Assembly: GCA_028285265.1 (NCBI GenBank)
Contig: JANQPX010000016.1
Span: forward strand, 62,001 to 126,000
Length of the DNA stretch: 64,000 bases
Origin: Geminicoccaceae bacterium
Lineage (GTDB): Bacteria; Pseudomonadota; Alphaproteobacteria; Geminicoccales; Geminicoccaceae
Reading direction: 5' to 3'
The translations under genes were made by a program, and so were the position numbers. Each line of letters begins with the position of its first letter. The first letter of the stretch is position 1. Of the stretch, positions 36,224 through 44,548 are shown one piece after another. The notes beneath the pieces were generated by a model. That model made no database searches. It worked only from the letters and a program-made list of their open reading frames with translations, and was not told the origin of the DNA.

Positions 36224-36577
36224 CGTCGTTTCCCCTATCGCATCAAGGCCAATCGATCATTGATGAGCCGTTGCTCCTTCTTTGACCAAGGCCTCGCTTG
36301 AGGCGCCCTTTATTGTACCCACTCTAAAATCTGCAATCCTCATGCCATGCTAAATACACCAAAGCCCCCCGAATGGCGCGGCCAATCCCTCGCATAAAGC
36401 CGTCAGTCTGCTTGCATTCAACGCAACAGCCTTTGGCGATGCCTAAGAGCTGTGCAAGCAGCTGGCTGCGTGATAATCGAAAGCCCGTAAACGTCTCTCG
36501 TCGGATCCCGCACGCTCGATTCGTGCTAACGACGATGTTGGGCGCGCTACGCTGAACCGCCAAGAGCGATCAGGCGA
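36224..36577. other. Gap with no convincing gene
   Basis: A 79-codon minus-strand frame (36324-36563) follows the Rieske gene by 14 bases. It is rich in Arg and Cys but has no recognisable fold, and an opposite-strand frame is equally open. I see no promoter or repeat that stands out. Confidence 0.3.
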
Positions 36578-36916
36578 TCAAGCCGGATCATCTAAGTTTA
36601 CCTCGACGATCTCGTCGTTGATTCGGGTTCGATAAAGCTTGATGCCGTTGATCTGCCACCGGTCATCGGGGTCACCGGAACGCATGCAAAACGATGCTTG
36701 ATGTCGCGCGCAGTGTAGCCTGTCACTCTGGATCCATCCCTCCGACAGCCGTGCGAATTGATGCGGACAGAGTCCACTTCCGGCCCAAGGCCCCTCGTCG
36801 TACCAGGCCAGAAGGATCAAGGTCGACTTGATGAGACGCTCGATCAAGCGTCCCTCCTTCAGTTGGGCAACATGGCAGACAGGTTCCCAACGCTCCTCCC
36901 AGCCTACTTCGGTCAT
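36578..36916 (-). CDS. Rieske (2Fe-2S) domain protein, small ferredoxin type
   Basis: This 112-residue protein carries one Rieske cluster site: CPH in GSGLCPHQFARLSEG and CARH in RLHCARHQASFC, spaced 16-17 residues apart as in the family. The size matches stand-alone Rieske ferredoxins (NirD or dioxygenase ferredoxin type). No reductase or oxygenase gene is near, so its partner is elsewhere or unknown. Proteins like this pass electrons to ring-hydroxylating oxygenases, which would fit an aromatic or N-heterocycle catabolic island, but that is inference. Confidence 0.85.
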   Translation of the reverse strand: MTEVGWEERWEPVCHVAQLKEGRLIERLIKSTLILLAWYDEGPWAGSGLCPHQFARLSEGWIQSDRLHCARHQASFCMRSGDPDDRWQINGIKLYRTRINDEIVEVNLDDPA

Positions 36917-37278
36917 CCCATCACTCTAAAGAAAACATGAGTATCTTTGCACAATAAAAAGACGTGCTCGTGACGACTTCTCTTTGTTCATCAGGCCTTC
37001 TTCAAAGGCCAACGTTCCTGGGCTCTTTGGCATGCAATTTGTATGCTCTAGAAAGAGAACTACCAAAGGATTTGTATCGTGGCATCTGTGCACCTTCCGA
37101 TCTTAAACTCTCGATGAGCCGCTCAGCCGTTGGGATGACGATCTGAAGGCGAAGCGCCGAAAAGACATCAAGCGTCAGCTGCAGACCAAAGGGATGAGCC
37201 TAGTGATTGATAGTCACATCGCGTCACGGACAAGTGGTATCAAGCTGAGGTCTCAAGAGCGTTTTTTGGGGATTGATC
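36917..37278. promoter_or_regulatory. Control region upstream of the formamidase-family gene
   Basis: This is a gene-free 362-base region. TGGCATGCAATTTGTA at 37028-37043 resembles a sigma-54 promoter in spacing and -24 box, but has GT in place of GC in the -12 box, so it is at best weak. Repeats of TTTGTAT occur nearby (37038-37044 and 37070-37076). Confidence 0.3.
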
Positions 37279-38223
37279 ATGGCTGAACCAGTGAAGGTTG
37301 CGGCAACGGCCGAAACGGTGAAATGGGGCTTTCATGACGCCCAAAGTGAACCGGTGCTGTCAGTAAAAAGTGGGGCGACCGTCAGTATCGATACGCTCAC
37401 CGGCGAGCCCTGGGACATGCCAGGCGATGATCTTGGCTTTGCCATTCTGCCCGAACAAGCTGCCGTTCATGATCATGCCGAGCGTGGTCCGGGACCGCAT
37501 ATGGTGACCGGTCCCATCGCTGTCGAAGATGCTCAACCCGGCGACGTTCTCCAGGTTGATATCCTCGACATCTCCGTCCGCCAAGACTGGGGCTGGAGCA
37601 TGATCAAACCCTTGCTCGGCACGCTACCGGAGGACTTTCATGAGAAGCGGCAATTTCATCACGCCATCGACATTGCCGCCAACACAGTGACGCTTCCGTG
37701 GGGAAAGTTGCTGACCCTCAGACCGTTCTTCGGCATCCTGGCCGTCGCTCCTCCTAAGAATTGGGGCCGGATCACCTCGATTATACCCCGCGATCATGGC
37801 GGCAATATGGACAATAAGGAGTTGATGGCGGGTACGACCGTGTATTTTCCGGTCTTTAACGAGGGCGCCATGTTCTCCGCCGGCGACGGCCATGGTGTTC
37901 AAGGGGATGGTGAAGTCTGCCTGACCGCCGTCGAGACGGCGCTCAATGGGATCTTCAAGCTCACCGTCCGAAAAGATCTCAACTTTCCCTTACCGCGTGC
38001 GGAATCCAATGAATGGATCATGACCATGGGTTTCCACGAAGATCTGGACGACGCGGTCAAGATCGCCCTTCGGGCCATGATTGACTGGATCGTCAATCTT
38101 AAGGGCCTGTCTCGCGAAGAAGCTTATCTGCTTTGTAGCCTTGCGGCGGATCTTCGGGTGACCCAAACCGTCGACGTCAATAAGGGTATCCATTGCATAT
38201 TGCCGAAAGAGGCCCTGGCATGA
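37279..38223 (+). CDS. Acetamidase/formamidase family protein
   Basis: This family hydrolyses short amides such as formamide and acetamide, releasing ammonia. The 314-residue protein starts at ATG 37279 behind TTTTGGGGAT; a TTG two codons earlier is less likely. Family marks are DDLGFAILPEQAAVHDHAERGPGPHMVTGPIAV and the zinc/active-site block GAMFSAGDGHGVQGDGEVCLTAVE near 195-218. It stands between the Rieske gene and a phosphoribosyltransferase gene and adds another nitrogen-releasing hydrolase to the island. Confidence 0.93.
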   Translation: MAEPVKVAATAETVKWGFHDAQSEPVLSVKSGATVSIDTLTGEPWDMPGDDLGFAILPEQAAVHDHAERGPGPHMVTGPIAVEDAQPGDVLQVDILDISVRQDWGWSMIKPLLGTLPEDFHEKRQFHHAIDIAANTVTLPWGKLLTLRPFFGILAVAPPKNWGRITSIIPRDHGGNMDNKELMAGTTVYFPVFNEGAMFSAGDGHGVQGDGEVCLTAVETALNGIFKLTVRKDLNFPLPRAESNEWIMTMGFHEDLDDAVKIALRAMIDWIVNLKGLSREEAYLLCSLAADLRVTQTVDVNKGIHCILPKEALA

Positions 38224-38362
38224 TCAAGACCGCATGGGATCTCTTGCTGCCTCTAGCGATCGATGTGCCAGACGGACCGCAATAGGTCGAGCCGGAAACG
38301 TTGATCGCATGACCAACGGCACGGGACGGTTCGGGGGGTCAAGCTCGCCAACAGAGGAATCG

Positions 38363-39073
38363 ATGGAAAAAGATAACGGATTCGTTGAGGCGACAACGCC
38401 CTATTGGCAAAGGTTATTGTCGCCTGGTTCAACAAGCGAGGAAACCTCCTTTCGCTACGCCTACCCGGCAAGGTTGCCCGATGGTCGCCATCTTCTTCTT
38501 CCGATCCGGCGGCGTCCCGATGATCCGGGGCGCGCCGTCGCCTCATTCCTTGCCAATCATGCGTCCTTTGATGTGATCGACGCCATTGCCGAGACCATGA
38601 CGGACCTCGCACGCCCGTTTGCGCCCGATGTCATCGTCGGCGTGCCGACACTCGGACTAGCCCTTGCGCCCCTCATCGCCAAGCAGCTTGGCCATGAGAA
38701 TTTTGTGCCTCTTGGTTACTCTAAGAAGTACTGGTATCGCGAGGACTTAGCCGAACTCGTGCGCTCGATAACATCGCCTGATGCTCGCAAACATGTTTGG
38801 CTCGACCCCAATCTACTTCCAAGGATCAGGAATAAGCGTCTCATTTTAGTCGATGACACCATCAGCAGTGGCACGACCATTTCGGCGGTTTTACGATTGT
38901 TGGAAAAAGCGGACGCAGCGCCGGCCGCCCTCATCTTTGCAATGAACCAAGGCGATCGCTGGCGACAACATCTTGATGCAAGCTGGCATGACAAGGTGCA
39001 TGCGGTCTTCTTTTCGCCATTGCTTCGAGCGACTCCTGATGGCTGGGTCCCTGAGATGGACAGTGTCGACTGA
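38363..39073 (+). CDS. Phosphoribosyltransferase
   Basis: The 236-residue protein starts at MEKDNGFVEATTPYWQ with GAGGAAT before the ATG; the frame from 38234 is not supported. The PRPP loop ILVDDTISSGTT (161-172) is a good match to type I phosphoribosyltransferases, and GVPTLGLALAPLIAKQLGH (93-111) resembles the PPi loop region of purine enzymes. The base that it joins to ribose-5-phosphate is unknown. Its position after a formamidase and before an ADP-ribosylglycohydrolase homologue suggests nucleobase salvage or breakdown. Confidence 0.88.
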   Translation: MEKDNGFVEATTPYWQRLLSPGSTSEETSFRYAYPARLPDGRHLLLPIRRRPDDPGRAVASFLANHASFDVIDAIAETMTDLARPFAPDVIVGVPTLGLALAPLIAKQLGHENFVPLGYSKKYWYREDLAELVRSITSPDARKHVWLDPNLLPRIRNKRLILVDDTISSGTTISAVLRLLEKADAAPAALIFAMNQGDRWRQHLDASWHDKVHAVFFSPLLRATPDGWVPEMDSVD

Positions 39074-39292
39074 TCGACATCGACCTCGCGCACATCGCTC
39101 TAGACAGAGCATGCCATCAGGACAGAGCGTTATGGGTGTTTGCTCCATCGATACGTCTAAGGGTTATCCAAGAGATCTCTGGCGCAGAGCCAAAACGCGC
39201 AACAACCGCTGAACAAATTGCCCGTCTTGGCACAATATCGACGGGATAATCGGCACATCGTAAGGTACGGGATCGATTGATGAGGATCTGCT

Positions 39293-40384
39293 ATGTCATC
39301 AACGTCTGAGGACTTAAACCCCGTTCAGGATCGAGCCGCCGGTGCGCTCCTCGGCGCCTTCATCGGTGAAGCTTTGGGTGTCGGGCCTCACTGGTTCTAT
39401 GACCTGGACGAGCTGCAAACGAACTTTGGTAGCTGGATCGACAACTACACCCGTCCACTGCCAGGTCGTTATCACGATGGTTTGGAGCCTGGCGAGCTTT
39501 CGCAAGGCGGTCTCATTTTGGCTTTGACCATCGACTCGCTTCTCAACACCAACGGCTATGATGAGGGCGACTTTTGTCGGCGTTTCGAAAGCGAAATCTT
39601 TGCAAAGATTGATGGCACGCCGATGTCCGGACCGGGTGGCTACACCAGCCAATCTGTTCGCGAGGCCTTTCTTCGATGGAACGCGAATGGCGGGAATTGG
39701 CAAGACATTGCGGGTCCCGCTGATTCGACGGAGGCTCTGGAACGAACGATCGCGCTGGGCGCCTTTTACGCGCTTGATCTAAAAGCCATGGCGACCGCAG
39801 TCGATCGAAATGCCCGTCTGATGCAGAATGACGCGACAGTTCTGTCGATGACGGTTGCCTTCAACGCCGTGCTGGCCCTTTTGATACGAGGCAGGCCGCT
39901 GGATGGAGATCTCTCAGGTGCGTTGATGTCGTTCGCCAAGAAGCGGGAGCTTCCGTTTTATGTGTCGACGACCGGCAACCTGGCCCCGCCCGAATCAGGG
40001 CGTGCCAATCCTTTGAAGGCGACGATGTTTGCGTCGCCCGATGCCTTGTTATCCCCATCCTATATGGCACGTGCGGCCAAGGATCCGACCATTCAGATCG
40101 AGCCGGCTTGGAAGGTCTCCTTGGTCTATGGCATGCCTTGCGCCATCTATCACATGTTGCCAGCGGCGTATTATCTCGCAGCGCGCTTCTGCAATGAATT
40201 CGAGGCTGGTGTCTTGCATGCCTTGAACGGGGGCGGGCAAAATCAGGTTCGCGCTATGCTCACAGGTACGCTGATCGGCGCCCAAACCGGCCTAGCCGGC
40301 ATTCCTCAACGGTTCATCGAAGGATTGGTGGATAAGGACGCCTTACATTCGAGGGTGTTAAAACTTGCAACGTCGATGCCGTAG
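39293..40384 (+). CDS. ADP-ribosylglycohydrolase-fold protein, J1-crystallin/SelJ-like, without the usual Mg-binding motifs
   Basis: The 363-residue all-helical protein opens AAGALLGAFIGEALGVGPHWFYD, the standard ADP-ribosylglycohydrolase start. The two magnesium motifs of active enzymes (TDDT near residue 70 and GGDTDT near 315) are replaced by PGELSQGG (66-73) and GGGQNQVRA (313-321). The latter, followed by MLTGTLIGAQTGLAGIPQRFIEGL, is the form I associate with J1-crystallin and selenoprotein J relatives. It may act on a different N-glycoside or only bind one. It is 219 bases after the phosphoribosyltransferase, on the same strand. Confidence 0.85.
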   Translation: MSSTSEDLNPVQDRAAGALLGAFIGEALGVGPHWFYDLDELQTNFGSWIDNYTRPLPGRYHDGLEPGELSQGGLILALTIDSLLNTNGYDEGDFCRRFESEIFAKIDGTPMSGPGGYTSQSVREAFLRWNANGGNWQDIAGPADSTEALERTIALGAFYALDLKAMATAVDRNARLMQNDATVLSMTVAFNAVLALLIRGRPLDGDLSGALMSFAKKRELPFYVSTTGNLAPPESGRANPLKATMFASPDALLSPSYMARAAKDPTIQIEPAWKVSLVYGMPCAIYHMLPAAYYLAARFCNEFEAGVLHALNGGGQNQVRAMLTGTLIGAQTGLAGIPQRFIEGLVDKDALHSRVLKLATSMP

Positions 40385-40682
40385 GCGTCGCAAACGACCT
40401 CATCGTTTCTAACCATTCAACGGATCGTTGGCGCACGCCTCCTTAAAACGCCGTGGTCAGCGCAAAAAACCAGGCGGCCAAACCCTGCGCTGGCGCAAGA
40501 TCTCCGGCTTCGTCGTCCGGCGCTGCATCGACACGATCCGATATGCACTTCCGTTGGAAACGCAACCGGTGGACGAGTAAGGGAAATGCGGGCGCAAGAA
40601 CGGTAGGTCCTCGCGCTCGCCTTCGTGTCAACGAACGCTCACTCCGCGATCGGCCTACTACCGTTCATTGAACGCGAGTGCC

Positions 40683-41387
40683 TTACGGTGCGAGCCATCC
40701 TCCATCAACATCGATCGTGGTACCGGTGACAAAATCGTTCTCGATCGCGAACAGGATGCCTTTGGCGACCTCGTCCGCGCTGCCGGCCCGGGGAATGATG
40801 TGGGCTGCCGTCGCCTTTTCATAGAAAGCTGCGCGCTCATCGCCGCTGAGCGCCACCATCGGCGTGTCGATCTGACCGGGAGAAACAACATTGATCCGAC
40901 GAGGTGCGAGCTCCCGGGCAACGGAACGGGCGAAGGCTTCGACGGCACCACCCACGCTGCCAATCGCGATCTGACCGGGCTTAATTTTACGCGCAGGTGC
41001 GCCGCTTACCAACACGATGGTGCCTGTCTCGGGCAGGTGTTGCGCCCCATAGCGAACGACGTTCGCATAGCCCCACATCTTATCGAACGACCCACGAAAA
41101 CCGGCCATATCCATCTGAAGGAACGGTCCTACAGCCCTGTCTCCGCCAGTCGCGGCGCTCACAAGAATATCGTAAGGGGCACAGTCGGAAAGCAGGCCCT
41201 GTAACGCGGCCTCATCCCTGACGTCACCGGCGCGAAGAGTCACGCCCGCAGGCACATCGGTTGCGCGATCCGGATTTCGGCTGATCGCAATGACGTCAGC
41301 TCCCTTCTCGGCCAATTGACGCACGGCCGCCAGGCCAATGCCCGACGTGCCCCCGAAGACAACCGCTTTCTTTCCCTTGATATCCAT
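40683..41387 (-). CDS. SDR family protein with a degenerate catalytic site
   Basis: The 234-residue protein has a clear SDR cofactor loop GGTSGIGLA (12-20), a Ser in TIVLVSGAP (128) and the C-terminal VDGGWLAP. Where the catalytic YxxxK is expected (142-146) the sequence reads IGSVG, so both Tyr and Lys are missing. A small group of SDRs is like this; they may be non-catalytic or use another residue. It lies 32 bases downstream of the FCD-type GntR gene on the same strand. Confidence 0.87.
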   Translation of the reverse strand: MDIKGKKAVVFGGTSGIGLAAVRQLAEKGADVIAISRNPDRATDVPAGVTLRAGDVRDEAALQGLLSDCAPYDILVSAATGGDRAVGPFLQMDMAGFRGSFDKMWGYANVVRYGAQHLPETGTIVLVSGAPARKIKPGQIAIGSVGGAVEAFARSVARELAPRRINVVSPGQIDTPMVALSGDERAAFYEKATAAHIIPRAGSADEVAKGILFAIENDFVTGTTIDVDGGWLAP

Positions 41388-41419
41388 CTTTCGATCTCCT
41401 TCTCTTCAATGTTGCGGCG

Positions 41420-42076
41420 TCAAAGGCTCCAGTAAGACCCTTCCTTTTGGCCGATGTGAGCGATGAGGGTTTGTTCGGCGTGATCGTCGTTCCCATCGGC
41501 GATGTCCTGAGCGATCTGACGATGTTCTTGGAACGACTTTTCCACCTGGCTTGGGTGGTCACCCAGACGGGTTCTGAGCGCCGACATCCTAGGCGCAATG
41601 GTTTGATAAGCTTCCCCTAAAAACGCATTGGCTGCACCGTCAATGAGGGCTTGATGAAACGCTGCATCCAAGGCGAGATATCCGCGCGTATCCTTGTTCT
41701 GAAGCGCGCGCTCCATCTTGCCAACGACGGCGCCCAAACGTTTTACAAGGTCCCGCCGCCCCTGCACAACCGCCAGACGGAGTGCTCCGGTTTCAAGCAC
41801 GACCCGCGCATCACAAATCGCTTGCAGCTGATCGCGTGTGACCGAGAAAACGAAGGTGCCACGCTGCGGTGCGCTGTGCACCAAACCTTCCAGCTCCAAT
41901 CTAGCGAAGGCCTCTCGCACGGGCGTCCGGCTGACCTCAAGCCGTTTGGCAATCGTCACTTCCGACAAAGCCTCGCCGAAGCCCAGCGTGCCATCAATGA
42001 TCTCCTCGCGCAGCTGATTGGCGACGAGGTTCGCAAGCGATGGGGGGCGGACGAATGATTTCATAAGTTGCTTCAT
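41420..42076 (-). CDS. GntR family transcriptional regulator, FCD type
   Basis: The 218-residue regulator has a winged helix (VTIAKRLEVSRTPVREAFARLELEGLVHSAPQRGTFVF, about 40-77) and an FCD ligand domain (DAAFHQALIDGAANAFL, FQEHRQIAQDIADGNDDHAE). It is divergent from the D-2-hydroxyacid dehydrogenase gene, and the shared promoter holds two CATAC-T-GTATG-like palindromes 22 bases apart. It is followed by the SDR at 40683. The effector is probably an organic acid. Confidence 0.92.
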   Translation of the reverse strand: MKQLMKSFVRPPSLANLVANQLREEIIDGTLGFGEALSEVTIAKRLEVSRTPVREAFARLELEGLVHSAPQRGTFVFSVTRDQLQAICDARVVLETGALRLAVVQGRRDLVKRLGAVVGKMERALQNKDTRGYLALDAAFHQALIDGAANAFLGEAYQTIAPRMSALRTRLGDHPSQVEKSFQEHRQIAQDIADGNDDHAEQTLIAHIGQKEGSYWSL

Positions 42077-42109
42077 ACAACCTCAGACCGAAAATGACCA
42101 GAAAATTTG

Positions 42110-42142
42110 CATACTGTATGTCAGTTATTGACATTCTGTATG
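42110..42142. promoter_or_regulatory. Paired 11-base palindromes, likely GntR operators
   Basis: CATAC-T-GTATG (42110-42120) is a perfect palindrome. CATTC-T-GTATG (42132-42142) repeats it with one change, exactly 22 bases on, about two helical turns, and a partial copy CCAGTATG follows. The pair lies in the 114-base promoter between the divergent gntR gene and the dehydrogenase gene, where two dimers could bind side by side. Confidence 0.6.
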
Positions 42143-42190
42143 CCAGTATGCCAGTTAAGAATCGCAAACAACATGTGCCGGAGCGGTCTC

Positions 42191-43162
42191 ATGCTACCTC
42201 AACAATCCATCGTCGCCGTTTTGGAACCCGGCTACACCGACTACGCTCCAGAACGTGAGAGTTTGGCGCCTCTGGGGATCAGCGTGCTTTCCATCCCCGC
42301 GGAACGAGATGCCGCTGACAACCTGAAAGACCGTAACGTCGTTGCGTTACTGGTCCGCGAACGGCCCTGCCGCAAAGTCGTCATGGATGCATGTCCCAAT
42401 CTCAAGGCGATCGTGCGTTATGGCGTTGGTGTCGACAATATCGATCTGGCGGAGGCCACTGAACGCAAGATCTATGTTGCCAACATTCCAGACTACGCCA
42501 CCAACGAGGTCAGTGATCATGCCGTCGCGCTCTACTTGGCTGTCGCCAGGCGGATCATCACGCGTGATACCGAGGTTCGACGCGGCTTATGGGGGATAGG
42601 CCAGGGCCAGATCATTACCGGTCACCGCGGTGCAACCCTCGGCTTGATCGGGTTCGGTCGGATCGCCAGGGCGACGTGGGCTCGTTTCAAGGCTTTGGAC
42701 TTCGCTCGTGCCTTGGTCACGGACCCTGCGTTGACACCGGAGGCTGCGGTAACGTTGGGTGTCGACGTCGCGCCACTTGACCGAATCTGCGCCGAGGCCG
42801 ACGTGCTGAGCCTGCACGCGCCGCTCACAGACGCCACACGCCATCTCTTGGACGACAGAGCCATCCGCTTGATGAAGCCGACCGCCATTCTGATCAATGT
42901 CGGCCGTGGCGGTCTGGTGGATGAGCAAGCCCTTGCGGCCGCGCTCAATGAGCGCCGCATCTTTGGCGCCGGGATCGATGTCTTCGAGGTTGAGCCCCCA
43001 GCACAAGACAACCCGTTGTTGAGCACACCCAACACTGTCGTTTCGGATCATACCGGCTGGTACTCGGAAGCATCGGTCAGGCACCTGCAAACCCACGCGG
43101 CGGACGAATTGGTCCGGGTTCTGTCCGGTAAGACACCCCTTAACTGGGTCAACCGTTGGTGA
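42191..43162 (+). CDS. D-2-hydroxyacid dehydrogenase (CtBP / phosphoglycerate dehydrogenase-like)
   Basis: This NAD-dependent 2-hydroxyacid dehydrogenase has 323 residues from ATG 42191, which has GGAG upstream; the frame from 42107 contains the operators. The cofactor loop GLIGFGRIAR is at 151-160. Catalytic Arg239 (NVGRGGLVDE), Glu268 (DVFEVEP) and His287 (SDHTGWYSE) are all present. The YGVGVDNIDL start of the substrate-binding region is typical of the CtBP group. It is followed by an SDR and a cupin gene in what looks like one operon. Confidence 0.92.
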   Translation: MLPQQSIVAVLEPGYTDYAPERESLAPLGISVLSIPAERDAADNLKDRNVVALLVRERPCRKVVMDACPNLKAIVRYGVGVDNIDLAEATERKIYVANIPDYATNEVSDHAVALYLAVARRIITRDTEVRRGLWGIGQGQIITGHRGATLGLIGFGRIARATWARFKALDFARALVTDPALTPEAAVTLGVDVAPLDRICAEADVLSLHAPLTDATRHLLDDRAIRLMKPTAILINVGRGGLVDEQALAAALNERRIFGAGIDVFEVEPPAQDNPLLSTPNTVVSDHTGWYSEASVRHLQTHAADELVRVLSGKTPLNWVNRW

Positions 43163-43196
43163 GCGCACCCGGCTGCAATCAGACCAGAGGATTTTC

Positions 43197-43898
43197 ATGA
43201 AGACAGCGCTCATCACAGGGGGCACGCGCGGCATCGGGTTCGGCGTGGCCAAAACGCTCATCAATGCTGGATGGTCGGTCATCGCAACCGGCGTCAGTAG
43301 CGATGAGGTCTGTGACTGTCCCACGTTGAGCAATCTTGAGACCCGGGTGCTTGATGTCACGGATCAGGCCGATGTCGACCAGTTGATGGCGACAATCGAT
43401 CGGCTGGATGGACTGGTGAACTGTGCCGGCGCCCTAATGCGTGGCGCTGAGTATGACATCGATACATTCCAAAAGGTCGTGAACATCAATCTCGTCGGAA
43501 CAATGCGCATGTGCGTCGGGAGTCATGACCTGCTGTCGACGGCCAGCGGGTCGATCGTCAACACCGCGTCCATGCTCAGCTTTTTCGGTGGGCCACAGGT
43601 GCCGGGCTACTCAGCCTCGAAGGGCGGCGTGGCGCAGCTCACCAAGGCTCTTGCCGGAAAATGGGCGCCGGACGGTATCCGGGTGAACGCCGTTGCTCCC
43701 GGCTGGATCGCGACCGAGATGACAACGGGCCTACGCGATGACAAGGCCCGCGAAGGCGCCATCTTGAACCGAACGCCGATGTCCCGCTGGGGCCAACCCA
43801 GTGAAGTGGGTGAACTGGTCGCTTGGCTGCTCAGTGACAAAGCGAGTTTCGTGACCGGCGCCGTCATGCCGGTCGATGGCGGCTATGCCGCGATGTGA
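43197..43898 (+). CDS. SDR family oxidoreductase
   Basis: This 233-residue classical SDR has cofactor loop GGTRGIGFG near residue 8, NCAGALMRG, the Ser in SIVNTASML, Tyr/Lys in GYSASKGGV and the C-terminal PVDGGYAAM. AGAGGA precedes the ATG. It lies 34 bases after the dehydrogenase gene and 12 bases before the dihydroxyacetophenone-dioxygenase-like cupin gene. It is catalytically complete, unlike the SDR at 40683. The substrate is unknown. Confidence 0.92.
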   Translation: MKTALITGGTRGIGFGVAKTLINAGWSVIATGVSSDEVCDCPTLSNLETRVLDVTDQADVDQLMATIDRLDGLVNCAGALMRGAEYDIDTFQKVVNINLVGTMRMCVGSHDLLSTASGSIVNTASMLSFFGGPQVPGYSASKGGVAQLTKALAGKWAPDGIRVNAVAPGWIATEMTTGLRDDKAREGAILNRTPMSRWGQPSEVGELVAWLLSDKASFVTGAVMPVDGGYAAM

Positions 43899-43910
43899 TG
43901 GAGAAGAGAT

Positions 43911-44438
43911 ATGCCGCTTGAGGTCAACGAAAACGATCCACGCATGCCCTATCAGCTCGCGTTCCCGCCGGATGCCCTCGACGAGATCGTGGTGCCCAAA
44001 GCCATTCCGGACGACGAGCGGCTTTGGGTGCCGCAGGCCGACAATGTCTCGTTTCGTCCGCTCTGCCTCAACCGCAGCCAGGGATATTGGATGAACCTGC
44101 TTCGTGTACGCAAGGCAGGCGTGCTGTCACGCCACCGTCATCCGCAGGCCGTCCATGGTCTCGTCTTGAAAGGCCGCTGGCACTACCTCGAACATGACTG
44201 GATCGCCGAAGAGGGGTCTTATGTCTTCGAACCCCCTGGCGAGACGCATACGCTCGTCGTGAATGAGGGCGTCGAGGAGATGATCACTTTCTTCCAGGTG
44301 AACGGCATTATGTACTATGTCGATCCCTGGGGAAAACCGATGGGCTATGAGGACGTCTTCACGAAGATCGATCTTTGCCGCGAGCACTATGCGGCGGTCG
44401 GGCTTGGCGCCGATTTCACAGATCAGTTCATACGCTGA
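43911..44438 (+). CDS. Cupin protein of the 2,4'-dihydroxyacetophenone dioxygenase family
   Basis: This 175-residue single cupin has the metal site SRHRHPQAVHGLVLKG (His75, His77, with His82 nearby) and the second-motif His113 in PPGETHTLVV. Relatives are iron enzymes that split a C-C bond next to a carbonyl (2,4'-dihydroxyacetophenone dioxygenase), but many members are uncharacterised. GGAGAAGAG precedes the ATG. Its operon mates, an SDR and a 2-hydroxyacid dehydrogenase, would make or use alpha-hydroxy ketones and acids, which suits such a reaction. Confidence 0.85.
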   Translation: MPLEVNENDPRMPYQLAFPPDALDEIVVPKAIPDDERLWVPQADNVSFRPLCLNRSQGYWMNLLRVRKAGVLSRHRHPQAVHGLVLKGRWHYLEHDWIAEEGSYVFEPPGETHTLVVNEGVEEMITFFQVNGIMYYVDPWGKPMGYEDVFTKIDLCREHYAAVGLGADFTDQFIR

Positions 44439-44548
44439 CCTGATGCGACGGCACCAAGGTTTCTTGAACCTCTTATCGGTTGGCCTTCCGATGCCGCCTT
44501 CAATGGCAGATGAGATCGTCGCGTGAACACCATCCGATGAGGTCATGA

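Noticed and set aside
36324..36563. 79-codon minus-strand frame after the Rieske gene as a partner subunit
   Set aside because: It has no recognisable fold, an equally open opposite frame and no clear ribosome-binding site.
39074..39292. Short GACAGAGC direct repeats (about 39100-39130)
   Set aside because: There are two short copies only, with no clear link to a promoter or mobile element.
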